From JACPYM01 sp031423495 (GTDB lineage: Bacteria; Acidobacteriota; Blastocatellia; RBC074), in the NCBI GenBank assembly GCA_031423495.1, contig JANPFP010000072.1, positions 7,971-71,970 on the forward strand: DNA of 64,000 bases, given 5' to 3'. Under the pieces are notes generated by a model, which searched no databases, was not told the DNA's origin, and saw only the letters and a program-made list of their open reading frames with translations. How positions within the stretch are numbered: position 1 is the stretch's first letter; every line of letters starts with the position of its first letter. The position numbers and the translations under genes were made by a program. Shown one piece after another: positions 44,373 through 53,851 of this stretch.

Positions 44373-45344
44373 ATGATGAATCATATTCGAAACTGCCCCG
44401 CTTGCGGGGCTAGCGGAGCAACACTATTCCTTCAAACAAGTCAGTCGCTGGCAAGCGGTGACTACTATAGAGTTGTCTTTTGCGCCCAGTGCTGTCTTAA
44501 ATACACCGATCCTCTGCCCTCTACTAAAGAACTGGCATTACTATACGGGGAAGAATTCTACCAAAAAGATGACTCGCAAACGCTGAGTTTTGAATATGCC
44601 CGCCTTTTAGTTTATCGTCTATGGGCTGGTCAGCGCCAAACCGCTTTGCTTGGACGAGCTTCCGGCAAGATACTCGACGTGGGATGTGGCGATGGCGAAT
44701 TTTTATCATCGCTCAACGCAAATGAGTGGGAAACGTATGGATTGGAGTTTTCCGTTGCGGCTTGTGCTATAGCTAAAAACAAGGGAGTTAATGTAGCGCA
44801 AATTGACTTAGTAAATTCCAACTTCTCTTCTTGCTTTTTTGATGTTGTCACGATGTGGCATGTGCTTGAGCATTTATCAGACCCTTTATCTGCTTTGCAT
44901 AAAGCCAGACAGATACTCAAAGATGACGGATTGTTAGTTATCGAAGTCCCTAACAGCGCTTGCCTAACCTTTCGCCTTTGCAAAACGCACTGGACGCCTC
45001 TTGGCATTCCTTGGCACTTCCAGCATTTTACGCCAGAAACTCTTATCTCAATGTTAACGTCTGCCGGGTTCACGGTTATGCTCCGTCAAGATTTTCATTT
45101 TTTTGATTTTGTCTTAACATTTAGCAGCCTGATGAATTGGCTGGATATATTGAAGAGACAAGACGAATCTAGCTCAAACGGCCACAGCCTCTTCGCAGAC
45201 TTTTCTAAGGCGAATGGCATTAGAAAGTTTCTTTTTGTTGCCCTAGGACTGGCGCTGCTCCCTTTCTGCTTAACGTATTTGATTGTTGCAGTCTTATTAA
45301 CAGGTAACAGTGAAACCGTGACCTTGACTTGTCGAAAGACTTAG
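44373..45344 (+). CDS. class I methyltransferase with N-terminal zinc motif and C-terminal membrane helix
   Basis: 323 residues. The start has CPACGAS and CAQCCLKY, a zinc-binding pair typical of methyltransferases acting on nucleotide sugars or glycans. ILDVGCGDGEFL near residue 100 binds SAM, followed by VTMWHVLEHLSDPL. HFQHFTPETL matches the C-terminal region of this class. A hydrophobic stretch at about 285-312 suggests membrane association near the glycan assembly site. The modified sugar is unknown. Confidence 0.88.
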   Translation: MMNHIRNCPACGASGATLFLQTSQSLASGDYYRVVFCAQCCLKYTDPLPSTKELALLYGEEFYQKDDSQTLSFEYARLLVYRLWAGQRQTALLGRASGKILDVGCGDGEFLSSLNANEWETYGLEFSVAACAIAKNKGVNVAQIDLVNSNFSSCFFDVVTMWHVLEHLSDPLSALHKARQILKDDGLLVIEVPNSACLTFRLCKTHWTPLGIPWHFQHFTPETLISMLTSAGFTVMLRQDFHFFDFVLTFSSLMNWLDILKRQDESSSNGHSLFADFSKANGIRKFLFVALGLALLPFCLTYLIVAVLLTGNSETVTLTCRKT

Positions 45345-45452
45345 CAATGCCTGAAAGATAAGCGCAGCAGAAAATAACAGAACAAATACTATAAATTACG
45401 TCACGAGAATCCCCCTGAAACGCTTTTATTGATTTTTACGTTAGGATTGCGT

Positions 45453-46283
45453 ATGCCTGCAATAAATCTTACACCAACAGCCCGACCAGTCTTCTCTATT
45501 ATTACACCTGTTTACAACGGTGAGAGCAAAATTGAGAGAACCGTTGCATCTGTGCTCTCGCAAGACGCAAACCTTTTTGAGTATATCATCCTAGACGGTG
45601 GCTCCACCGACAAGACACATCAGGTATTAAAAAAATACGGCAATGCCTTGAAGTTCGTCTCTGAGCCGGATAAAGGCGTTTACGACGCGATGAATAAAGG
45701 AATTGCTTTAAGCTCTGGACGCTATCTCTACTTTCTTGGCGCAGGCGACACATTACAACGTGACATTTTGCAAGAGGTAGCCAAAGGCTTGCCTCAACAC
45801 GACCTGGCTTTTGTATATGGGAATGTCTGTCGGCCAGGGTCATCGGCTAAGTATCACGGCCAAATTAGCAGTTTATGGCTGGGGATGGTTTATAACATAT
45901 GTCATCAATCTATTTTCTATGGCCGTGAGGTATTTGAGCTTTTAGGAGACTATGATATTCGATATAGACTCTTGGCTGACTATGTAATGAACATTAGATG
46001 CTTTGGCTCGGACAAAATAGAAAAAAAATACCTAAATCTAGTGGTAGCAGAATATGAAGGTAGCGGAATGAGTCACAACAATGAAGACTGGGATTTCGTG
46101 AGAGACTTCCCAGGTTTAGTTAAAAATAACCTGCGCGTAAGTAACAATAAGCATCTCAATGCTGCTTTTCATTTTCTTTCCTCATTAAAAGTTAAAGGAC
46201 CATTTCGGAGGCTACGATTTTACCTGTATTCATTATATTTTATTGTCGGTCGCGCCTTTTCCACGAAGCCCCCTTCCGCTTAA
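45453..46283 (+). CDS. GT2 family glycosyltransferase (WcaA-like)
   Basis: 276 residues from the ATG at 45453, preceded by AGGA; a TTG eight codons upstream is an alternative. FSIITPVYNGESKIERTVAS, LDGGSTDKTHQVL, EPDKGVYDAMNKGI and FLGAGDTL are typical GT-A motifs of the EpsE/WcaA-like group that transfers a sugar from a nucleotide donor. The usual DxD is replaced by GAGD. It is one of three GT2 domains in the AT-rich locus. Confidence 0.9.
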   Translation: MPAINLTPTARPVFSIITPVYNGESKIERTVASVLSQDANLFEYIILDGGSTDKTHQVLKKYGNALKFVSEPDKGVYDAMNKGIALSSGRYLYFLGAGDTLQRDILQEVAKGLPQHDLAFVYGNVCRPGSSAKYHGQISSLWLGMVYNICHQSIFYGREVFELLGDYDIRYRLLADYVMNIRCFGSDKIEKKYLNLVVAEYEGSGMSHNNEDWDFVRDFPGLVKNNLRVSNNKHLNAAFHFLSSLKVKGPFRRLRFYLYSLYFIVGRAFSTKPPSA

Positions 46284-46585
46284 AACATTAACTATGTTTC
46301 CAAGTTAATTGACTAACGGGTGTATCAACGGTATCGCAGAGGCGACCGTGCGGCGTCGAGAGTCAAGCCGCAGGTGAGGTTTTCCATTAGATCGTTGCTT
46401 TGTTTTTTTTGAACGTGCCAATCGCGCTGGTAAAAAAGAACCCTGATTCTAACATCGTAAAGTTTTACTCTAACAAGACACCGGGACACGGCCTGCTTTG
46501 GCTGAGAGGCTCACCTTCAAACACTGAGTCATATGAGCTTCCACGCAGATAATTTATCAAACTTGTTACCTATCCTTCTTCCAAT
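46284..46585. other. 302-bp gap inside the polysaccharide locus
   Basis: No gene, tRNA or clear hairpin was found between the two GT2 genes. One short GC-richer stretch (about 46340-46380) contrasts with AT-rich DNA on both sides and may be a remnant, but nothing recognisable is encoded. Confidence 0.4.
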
Positions 46586-47542
46586 ATGCTTAGCCTACCG
46601 CAAGTTTCGATTATTACGCCAACGTTAAATCAAGGCAGCTTTATTGCTCTAACGATTGAATCTGTGCTGGCACAAGACTACCCTGCGCTTGAATACATTG
46701 TCATTGATGGCGGCTCGACGGATCAGACGTTGACAATATTGAGCAGTTACAAAAGCCGTGTACAGTGGATCTCCGAAGCAGACAATGGGCAATCATCGGC
46801 TATTAATAAAGGCTGGCGAAAATCCAAGGGGGAGATTCTCGCTTGGCTTAATTCGGATGACTTATTAGAGCCAGGGACCATTCAGCAAATCGTTGCCGCG
46901 TTTCAACAGCACCCCGAAACAGCGATGATTTATGGCGAGTGCAATTACATAAACCAGGCCGGGCAAATCGTTGGCAAATTTGCAACACGCCCGTGGAATT
47001 ATGCGGAGTTGCTTAAAAAGGCTACAAATTTTATCCCTCAACCTAGCGTATTCATTAAACGCAAAGCGCTGGAAAAGGTCGGATGGCTGGATGAGTCGTT
47101 GCATTATTTGATGGATTACGATCTTTTTTTGCGCGTCGGAAGCGATCACTCCGTGTTATTTTTGCCGGAGACTTTGGCAGGGCTTCGCTTGCATAATGAA
47201 GCTAAATCGCTGCGTGCGTTGAAAGGTTTTGGCACAGAAATGGTCGAAGTGGTAGGACGCATCTTTGACTCAGGCAAGCTGCCGGAAGATTTACTAAAGT
47301 GCGACTCAGAAGCGATGGGTAAAGCGTACTTATATGCAGCGTCCACTTCTTATTGGGGAGGCGATGTGAACCAAGCTCGCACCTGGCTAACCAAGTGTTG
47401 GCAGCAGGTTTCGTGGTCTCAGATTCCCGCGCCTTTAATTCGACTGTCATTGCTCTCGGCGTTTGGTCAATCTGGCTTACCGTTGGCGGAGCGCTGGATT
47501 GGCAATCCCTTCATGCGACAACTAGCCAATCGGAAAGAGTAA
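46586..47542 (+). CDS. GT2 family glycosyltransferase
   Basis: 318 residues. VSIITPTLNQGSFIALTIES, IDGGSTDQTL, EADNGQSSAINKGW and AWLNSDDLLEPG form the GT-A core, closely similar to the GT2 domain at the end of the 1145-residue fusion protein, including the GQ(S/T)xAIN and LNSDD motifs. It probably adds a sugar to the exported polysaccharide. It is the last gene with the AT-rich composition; the next gene begins 178 nt later in GC-rich DNA. Confidence 0.9.
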   Translation: MLSLPQVSIITPTLNQGSFIALTIESVLAQDYPALEYIVIDGGSTDQTLTILSSYKSRVQWISEADNGQSSAINKGWRKSKGEILAWLNSDDLLEPGTIQQIVAAFQQHPETAMIYGECNYINQAGQIVGKFATRPWNYAELLKKATNFIPQPSVFIKRKALEKVGWLDESLHYLMDYDLFLRVGSDHSVLFLPETLAGLRLHNEAKSLRALKGFGTEMVEVVGRIFDSGKLPEDLLKCDSEAMGKAYLYAASTSYWGGDVNQARTWLTKCWQQVSWSQIPAPLIRLSLLSAFGQSGLPLAERWIGNPFMRQLANRKE

Positions 47543-47720
47543 CCCCTGCGCCTTAACGTCCTGCATTCCCTCGATTTTGAACTCAACATTGTCTTTCTGA
47601 AGTATTGGGGCGAAAATTCCCAACGTCTTCTGGAATTTGCTGCCCTAACATCCGTATTTATTGAGAATTTATCCTCAATTTCGTCGTCAACAATATTGTC
47701 TGTAACATTTCGCATTCCGC

Positions 47721-48881
47721 TTGAATCAGGATTCTCCACACATTTTGACGATTGGCTTGATTTCCAGCTACCCGCTACACGTGGGCGGCGTAGAGACGCA
47801 TTTGCTTTCGTTGTTGCGTTATAGCGATAAAGCGCGCTTTCGCTTTGTTCTGATCGGCCCTATTTCCGCCGAACTAACCAAACAGGCTGAAGCCCTGGGT
47901 GCCCAAGTCGCCCAGTGGCATACGAAGCGGGTAACTCACCTCTCTTCCCTTTTTCGCTTGCGGCGTATCTTACGTGCGAATGAAATTGACATGGTGCATT
48001 TTCACTGCCCGCGCGCAGCCTTTATGGCGCGCCCGCTCGCGCGTTGGCTGAAACTACCCGTAGCCGTCACCGTACAGTTGCCGCCTTATTATTTCACCGG
48101 CACCGGGCTGATTAATTCGCCCTGGGGGCTGTGGCTCTATAAAAAATTGGAGCGGTGGCTGAATCACCGATTCACCGACAAGTTGATTTACGCCTCTTTT
48201 CAGGTGATGGAAGAGGCGCGGGCGATGGGGTTGGTCAGCGATACGAATACGGTGTTTATCGGCAACGGCGTAGATTTAGGAAGACATACGAAAGACGATT
48301 CGCGGGAGCGGTTGCGGAAAGAGTTAGGCGTCGCGCCCAAAGAACAAGTGATTTGTTGCGTCGGACGCCTTGATCAGCAAAAAGGGCTGGATGTTTTGCT
48401 AGAAGCTCTAACCTGGATTTTGCCCACGAAAGCTACGCGATTGTGGTTGGTGGGAGACGGCGCGTTGCGCGATCACCTGACTGAGCAAGCCCGGCGTTTT
48501 GAGTTATTCGACCGCGTTACGTTTTTAGGCTTCCGCAGCGACGTACCACAACTATTGCGCGCGGCAGACATCTTCGTTCTGCCTTCGCGCTTCGAGGCGA
48601 TGCCACTCTCGATCATTGAAGCGATGGCGGCGGGCTTGCCGTGCATCGTGAGCGACACAGGCGAAAACGCGCTGATGATTGAAGAAGGCGTTAACGGCTT
48701 TATTGTACCCATCGAAGACGTAAAGGCGCTGGCCGATGCGATGGAACTGTTGCTCGATGACCCGCTACGTTGCCGCATGATGGGACGCTCTTCGCTCGAA
48801 AAAGCCTCTAATTATGGCGACGACATTACCGTGCGGCGCATTCAGCAAATTTACGAAAGCATTGCGCGCGCGCCAAACTAA
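47721..48881 (+). CDS. GT4 family glycosyltransferase
   Basis: 386 residues with a TTG start, the earliest possible codon after an in-frame stop at 47703; no good Shine-Dalgarno is visible, and a second TTG at 47745 is an alternative. PLHVGGVETHLLSLL near the N terminus and VCCVGRLDQQKGLDVLLEAL, FVLPSRFEAMPLSIIEAMAAGLPCIVSDTGE in the C-terminal half are the GT-B/GT4 signature with the retaining E-x7-E motif. The composition is like the GC-rich flank, so it may belong to the resident chromosome. Confidence 0.92.
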   Translation: MNQDSPHILTIGLISSYPLHVGGVETHLLSLLRYSDKARFRFVLIGPISAELTKQAEALGAQVAQWHTKRVTHLSSLFRLRRILRANEIDMVHFHCPRAAFMARPLARWLKLPVAVTVQLPPYYFTGTGLINSPWGLWLYKKLERWLNHRFTDKLIYASFQVMEEARAMGLVSDTNTVFIGNGVDLGRHTKDDSRERLRKELGVAPKEQVICCVGRLDQQKGLDVLLEALTWILPTKATRLWLVGDGALRDHLTEQARRFELFDRVTFLGFRSDVPQLLRAADIFVLPSRFEAMPLSIIEAMAAGLPCIVSDTGENALMIEEGVNGFIVPIEDVKALADAMELLLDDPLRCRMMGRSSLEKASNYGDDITVRRIQQIYESIARAPN

Positions 48882-48945
48882 ACGCGCCGCGTGAGCTTGC
48901 ATCCCTCTTTCGGCTCCATTACTTTGCCGCCTCAATCAAACACTT

Positions 48946-49902
48946 ATGAACACATCGTCTAACGGCGTAGCGCGCTTGGCGTTGCGTTGCCAATCTCTGG
49001 TCAAACACTTCAAAGATGTAACGGCGGTCAATGGACTTGATCTCGAAGTTTACGCGGGCGAATGTTTCGGCTTGCTCGGCCCGAACGGCGCGGGCAAGAC
49101 GACGACTATCGAAATTCTCGAAGGGTTGAATACGCCCGACAGCGGCACGGCAGAATTGTTGGGACTGCGTTGGGGCGCGGGGCAAGATCAGGCGCTGCGC
49201 GAACGGCTGGGCGTGCAGTTACAAGAAACCAAATTGCCCGATAAGCTCACCGTACAGGAAACGGTCGAGTTGTTTCGCAGCTTTTATTCGAAGGGCAATA
49301 CGATTGATCACGTTATCAGCCTCGTCACGCTTGAAGAAAAGCGCCACGCCCGCGTAGGCAAACTTTCTGGCGGACAGCGGCAACGACTAGCAGTCGCCTG
49401 CGCGTTGGTCAGCGCGCCTGACATCCTGTTTCTCGATGAACCTACGACAGGGCTTGATCCGCAAGCGCGTTTGCAATTGTGGGAAGTCGTCGAACGTTTT
49501 CGCGCGGCGGGCGGTACGGTGTTGTTGACGACGCATTATATGGATGAAGCCGCGCGGCTGTGTGACCGCATTGGCATTATGGATCACGGCAAAATCATTG
49601 CGTTGGGAACTCCGGCTGAATTGATTGCGTCGCTGGGTGCGGAGCAAATCATTGAATTCACGCTGTGCGAGACCGAGGCGAAATTTGAAGCCGCCGCGTT
49701 GCTCAAGCTGAATGGCGTTACGGGTACGCAATCGCGCGACGAAGGTTATGCGTTGACGGTCTCGCAAATTAGCGCAGCGCTGCCTGCTTTGCTGGCGGAA
49801 TGCGAACGGCAGGGTGTAAAACTCGACCGCCTGACGACGCATCAAGCAACGCTCGAAGATGTGTTTGTACATTTAACGGGACGCCATCTGCGTGATGCCT
49901 AA
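48946..49902 (+). CDS. ABC-2 type transporter ATP-binding protein (DrrA/CcmA-like)
   Basis: 318 residues. Walker A is GPNGAGKTT near residue 46, signature LSGGQRQRL near 144 and Walker B ILFLDEPTTGLDP. The C-terminal ~90 residues (ALLKLNGVTGTQSRDEG) match the accessory domain of DrrA-like exporters. With the permease that overlaps its stop by 11 bp it forms a two-gene exporter for a drug, lipid or polymer; the substrate is unknown. Confidence 0.93.
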   Translation: MNTSSNGVARLALRCQSLVKHFKDVTAVNGLDLEVYAGECFGLLGPNGAGKTTTIEILEGLNTPDSGTAELLGLRWGAGQDQALRERLGVQLQETKLPDKLTVQETVELFRSFYSKGNTIDHVISLVTLEEKRHARVGKLSGGQRQRLAVACALVSAPDILFLDEPTTGLDPQARLQLWEVVERFRAAGGTVLLTTHYMDEAARLCDRIGIMDHGKIIALGTPAELIASLGAEQIIEFTLCETEAKFEAAALLKLNGVTGTQSRDEGYALTVSQISAALPALLAECERQGVKLDRLTTHQATLEDVFVHLTGRHLRDA

Positions 49903-50944
49903 ACTTATGATTCATCCACTCATTCAACTTACGCTCTTGCGCTTGCGTACGCTCGCCCGCCAGCCCGAAGCCATTTTTTGGACGGTAGGCTTTCCGCTGT
50001 TGATGACGTGTACGCTGGGCATCGCCTTTCGCAATACGGCTCCAACCAAAACGCGCATTGGGGTCGAAGCGAATTCGTCGAATGCGCAAGCCGTCGCCAA
50101 TACGCTTTCGCAATCCGCCGAACTCGAAGGCGTATTACTCGCGCCTGCTGAAGCCGCTCGACAATTACGCAGCGGCAAAGTGGCGCTAGTCGTCGTACCT
50201 GACAGCGCGTCGAGTGTGACCTATCGCCTTGATCCGATGCGGCCAGAAAGCCGCGCGGCGCAGATGATCGTCAACAACGCATTGCAACAAGCCGCCGGAC
50301 GCATCAATCCCGTCATGACGAAAGAGCAAGTCGTCACCGAAAGTGGGGGGCGTTACATTGATTTTTTGATTCCGGGTTTGATCGGAATGAACCTGCTCGG
50401 CAGCGGCTTGTGGGGCGTAGGCTTCACGATTGTCATGGCACGCGTGAACAAGTTGCTCAAACAAATGGCGGCAACGCCGATGCGACGCGCGCATTATCTG
50501 GGTTCGTTTATGTTGGCGCGCTTGCTGTTGCTCATCCCTGAAATCATCGTGCTGATGAGTTTCGCTTATCTGGCGTTCGGCGTCAGGATGCAAGGCAACT
50601 GGTTGAGCTTTTTTCTGTTTGCCGTACTAGGCAATCTCGCTTTTGTCGGCATCGGACTATTGATTGCCGCACGAACTGAAACGGTAGAAGGCGCGTCGGG
50701 CTTAATGAATCTCGTCATTCTGCCGATGTGGGTTTTGTCGGGTACGTTTTTTTCAGCGGCGCGTTTCCCTGACTTTGTGCAACCGTTCATCAAGCTGTTG
50801 CCGCTGACCGCTGTGAATGACGGCTTGCGCGCGGTGATGAATGAAGGCGCTTCGCTCGCGTCGCAAGGCTTGCCGTTGGCGGTGTTGACGGGTTGGGCGG
50901 TGTTGTCTTTTGTCGTCGCGCTGCGTACGTTTCGTTGGCAATAA
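49892..50944 (+). CDS. ABC-2 type transporter permease
   Basis: 350 residues. One N-terminal helix is followed by a large extracytoplasmic domain (about 45-160) and five further helices, the layout of ABC2_membrane_3 permeases. DFLIPGLIGMNLLGSGLWGVGF near residue 150 and PMWVLSGTFFSAARFPDFVQPFIKLLPLT near 280 are conserved landmarks. It overlaps the ATPase gene by 11 bp. A 12-bp perfect hairpin follows its stop within 5 nt. Confidence 0.92.
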   Translation: MMPKLMIHPLIQLTLLRLRTLARQPEAIFWTVGFPLLMTCTLGIAFRNTAPTKTRIGVEANSSNAQAVANTLSQSAELEGVLLAPAEAARQLRSGKVALVVVPDSASSVTYRLDPMRPESRAAQMIVNNALQQAAGRINPVMTKEQVVTESGGRYIDFLIPGLIGMNLLGSGLWGVGFTIVMARVNKLLKQMAATPMRRAHYLGSFMLARLLLLIPEIIVLMSFAYLAFGVRMQGNWLSFFLFAVLGNLAFVGIGLLIAARTETVEGASGLMNLVILPMWVLSGTFFSAARFPDFVQPFIKLLPLTAVNDGLRAVMNEGASLASQGLPLAVLTGWAVLSFVVALRTFRWQ

Positions 50945-50948
50945 TTCC

Positions 50949-50975
50949 GTGGCACAAGATAGCATCTTGTGCCAC
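50949..50975. repeat. perfect 12-bp stem palindrome
   Basis: GTGGCACAAGAT and ATCTTGTGCCAC are separated by AGC. No T-run follows on either strand, so it is not a standard terminator. It lies 5 nt after the permease stop and 18 nt before the next start codon. Confidence 0.85.
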
Positions 50976-50993
50976 AACGATTCAGGTAAATTT

Positions 50994-51302
50994 ATGGTCG
51001 CATCAAACAACAAACATCGAAATATCACTTATGGCATAGGCGATGAGGTCTCTTACGTTTTCGGCAAAGGCATCGTTTACGGCGAAGTTACGCGGCTGCT
51101 CGAAGGCGGACAGGCCGTAGAAATTTCTTTTGAAGACGGTCGCAAGGAAATCAAGAAAGCGCGCGATGGCGCGTTGCGGCTGTTGCGCCGCGCCGCCGGA
51201 CTAAGCGAGGTGCAGGAAGAAAACAAAGACCGCACCAAATCACGCGACACAGACATCGCCGACGTGATGCGCGGCGACATACACCGTGGCAGTCGCCCCT
51301 AA
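50994..51302 (+). CDS. small SH3/Tudor-like basic protein of unknown function
   Basis: 102 residues from the ATG at 50994, preceded by AGGTAA; an earlier in-frame start runs through the palindrome and is excluded. GIGDEVSYVFGKGIVYGEVTRLLEGGQAVEISFEDG reads like the small beta-barrel found in CarD and at the C terminus of UvrD/PcrA helicases, followed by a basic helix (RKEIKKARDGALRLLRRAAG) and a charged tail. A nucleic-acid or RNA-polymerase-binding role is possible but not shown. It ends 4 bp from the convergent Yip1/TPR gene. Confidence 0.55.
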   Translation: MVASNNKHRNITYGIGDEVSYVFGKGIVYGEVTRLLEGGQAVEISFEDGRKEIKKARDGALRLLRRAAGLSEVQEENKDRTKSRDTDIADVMRGDIHRGSRP

Positions 51303-51306
51303 TCAA

Positions 51307-52620
51307 TCACAACCCCGCGAGCTGGCCTTTCGCGCGTTTGCCCCACTGCCCCGTTTCACGGCGGCGGTGGTAAGGCATGGAAGCAGCGGCGTCGCGGCTG
51401 CGTGTGAACAGGTCCCGCGCTTGCGTTGCGTCGCCGAGTTTTGCCATGGTTTCGCCCAGCCAATAAAGCCCTTCCGGGTCGTATTCACGACGGCTGATGA
51501 ATTTCTCTAACGCCTCGCGCGCTTCCTGATACATGCCAGCGCAGAAATAGGTCGCACCGACTTCGCGCCAGGTTTCGTGCAGCGAATGCTTTTCATCGAG
51601 GCTTACGACTTTGCCGAAATGATTGATCGCGTCGCTATATCGGCCTTGTTCGCGCGCGATGCGTCCGAGTTGAAAGTGCGCGTCAATCTCGCGCGGATCA
51701 ATTTCGACGGCGCGTTGAAAGCGGGTCAAGGCTACGTCGAACTGGCGACGCTGTTGATAGATGAGGCCGAGTTGGTATTGGGCTTCGCCGTCGTGTTCGT
51801 TCACCGTCGCCGCTTGCAGGCTGCGGCGAAAACTTTTTTGCTGGCTATAACCGCCGCTATAAAACGCCCAACTGCCCAACGCGACAGGCAGCATCCAGAA
51901 CAGCGGAAAAGAGCGCGCGATACCCATGAAAGGTCCGTATAGCAACAACGCCAGCCACGATACGCTAACCGTAATCAACGCGCTTTGCATCGTCGCGCCG
52001 CTGATCGTACCCAACGCGCAAATCATCAAGATGCCGAAAACGAGCTTCGCCGCCAGCCACAACACCAACGCGCCATCGCCGCTGGTCGCAAAGCCCAACA
52101 ACGCGAACGGTAAATGCGCGGCTGACCAAACCGTCAACGTACAAATCAAAAGCGAGCCATACATTCGCTGCATCACGACGCCGAAGCTGCCCAGATATTC
52201 CAGTTGCGCCAACAACAGCAACGTCGCCGGTACGTAAAGCAAAGCCAGCGCCAAAACCGAGGTCAATACGCTGGAAGTCGAGAACGAAAATAACCAACGC
52301 CCCCACGAACCAACCAGCGGCATCGTTTCGATTGCCGTAGGCTTGGGCAGTGACGCGAGCATTTGCTGGCGTTGCTCCGCTGTGATTTCGCCTTCCGCCA
52401 ACATCTCGTCGTATTCGCTAACCGCCGCGCGATATTCGTTGACCGAGAAAGCCGGTGCTTCATATTTTTCATACAGCCGATTCGCCAAACCGAATTGCAG
52501 CATCACCGAAACCACTACAACTGAAATAGCGGCGGACAGCCATTCGCCTTCATCCATAAGGCGGCTCAACGCCGTAATCGGACGTAGATAAAGTTGCGGA
52601 AACAATTTGAGGAACAACAT
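51307..52620 (-). CDS. Yip1-domain membrane protein with TPR repeats
   Basis: 437 residues from the ATG at 52620, preceded by AGGAG; the upstream open frame is excluded. The N-terminal ~270 residues contain five to six membrane helices and the LYLRPITALSRLMDEG opening typical of Yip1-like proteins. About 285-420 contain TPR units (AQYQLGLIYQQRRQFDVALTRFQRAVEIDP and following). The combination suggests a membrane-anchored protein-interaction scaffold; function is unknown. Confidence 0.75.
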   Translation of the reverse strand: MLFLKLFPQLYLRPITALSRLMDEGEWLSAAISVVVVSVMLQFGLANRLYEKYEAPAFSVNEYRAAVSEYDEMLAEGEITAEQRQQMLASLPKPTAIETMPLVGSWGRWLFSFSTSSVLTSVLALALLYVPATLLLLAQLEYLGSFGVVMQRMYGSLLICTLTVWSAAHLPFALLGFATSGDGALVLWLAAKLVFGILMICALGTISGATMQSALITVSVSWLALLLYGPFMGIARSFPLFWMLPVALGSWAFYSGGYSQQKSFRRSLQAATVNEHDGEAQYQLGLIYQQRRQFDVALTRFQRAVEIDPREIDAHFQLGRIAREQGRYSDAINHFGKVVSLDEKHSLHETWREVGATYFCAGMYQEAREALEKFISRREYDPEGLYWLGETMAKLGDATQARDLFTRSRDAAASMPYHRRRETGQWGKRAKGQLAGL

Positions 52621-52831
52621 GGCAAAACTCCTATGAACTTGTGTGTGTCGGCCAAAGATAGGACGGGGATGTGGCGTGGAGGCCAACGAACGATAAACAA
52701 ACTATCAACAACGGTCGGGCGCAGGCTACGTTGAGTGAATACGACGGTCAAGCAAAAATCCATGAAGCTAAGCAAATTGCCTGTGAGCAAAGGGCTGGCC
52801 TACAATGCCGCGCGTTTCCCTTCAACACACA

Positions 52832-53851
52832 ATGAAAAACACTTTGTTACCTTTGCTCGCCTGTCCGCAATGCGGCGGCGCGCTCACCCTCAACGTCACT
52901 CACCGCGAAGCCGCTGAGATTATCACCGGTTCACTTGCCTGTTCGGCCTGCCCGTCGAATTACGTTATCCGTCTTGGCGTACCGCGTTTTGCCGATGTCG
53001 CCAATGATAAAATCCAACGCGCGACCGCCGCGAATTTTGGCGCGCAATGGCTGGTCTTTGACGAAATGCAGCCGCATCACGATCAACAGTTCCGCGATTG
53101 GATCGCACCCGTTACGCAAGAATTCGTCGGCGGCAAACTCGTCGTCGAGGGCGGATGCGGCAAAGGACGGCATACGCGCGTGATCGCCGATTGGGGCGCG
53201 CAAGCCGTCGTCGGCGTAGACCTCAGCGAAGCCGTCGAAGCGGCTTTTCGCAATACGCGCGACTTGCCGAACGCGCACATCATTCAAGCAGACATTTATC
53301 AGTTGCCGTTGCGACAGGTTTTCGATTACGCCTTTTCGGTCGGCGTGTTGCACCACTTGCCCAACCCGCGCAGCGGTTTCACGTCGCTGGTCAAACAGCT
53401 CAAACCAGGCGGCGCGATTTCGGCGTGGATTTACGGACGCGAAAACAACGCGTGGATCATTCGTTTCATTGACCCGCTGCGCAAAACACTCACCTCGCGT
53501 TTGCCGATGCGCGCGCTTTACCGACTGTCTTATGTCCTCACGATATTTTTATATCTCGCGCTCAAACTCATATACGCGCCATTGTCCGCGACGCCGTTGC
53601 GGAACTGGCTGTTTTATAGCGCCTATCTTTGTTACATCGCGCGCTTCCCTTTCCGCGAACTGCACAACATTGTTCACGACCATCTCACAGCGCCGGTGGC
53701 CTTTTACATCCCCCGCGAAGAGTTCGCCGATTGGTATAAAGAAATTCAGGCGGTTGATTACGAAATCGTCTGGCACAACTGCAATTCGTGGCGCGGGTTC
53801 GGCTACATTGAATCCTCAACGAAATTCGGGGAGGCAAAACATGGCGACTGA
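52832..53851 (+). CDS. class I methyltransferase with N-terminal Trm112-like zinc domain
   Basis: 339 residues from the ATG at 52832. CPQCGG near residue 11 and CSAC near 38 form a Trm112-like zinc knuckle. VEGGCGKGRHTRVIADWGAQAVVGVDLS near residue 108 is the SAM-binding region, and YAFSVGVLHHLPNPRSG follows. A hydrophobic stretch near 230-270 suggests membrane association. Its stop overlaps the next methyltransferase start by 11 bp, so the pair is coupled; with the following GT2 it forms a small glycan-related group. Confidence 0.88.
   Translation: MKNTLLPLLACPQCGGALTLNVTHREAAEIITGSLACSACPSNYVIRLGVPRFADVANDKIQRATAANFGAQWLVFDEMQPHHDQQFRDWIAPVTQEFVGGKLVVEGGCGKGRHTRVIADWGAQAVVGVDLSEAVEAAFRNTRDLPNAHIIQADIYQLPLRQVFDYAFSVGVLHHLPNPRSGFTSLVKQLKPGGAISAWIYGRENNAWIIRFIDPLRKTLTSRLPMRALYRLSYVLTIFLYLALKLIYAPLSATPLRNWLFYSAYLCYIARFPFRELHNIVHDHLTAPVAFYIPREEFADWYKEIQAVDYEIVWHNCNSWRGFGYIESSTKFGEAKHGD

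Noticed and set aside
47543..47720. Attachment-site repeat of the tRNA-Leu 3' end at the right edge of the AT-rich block
   Set aside because: No copy of the T-arm/acceptor sequence was seen there by eye, so an att pair is not supported.
50949..50975. Rho-independent terminator after the ABC permease
   Set aside because: The stem is perfect but no T-run follows on either strand, so it is listed only as a palindrome.
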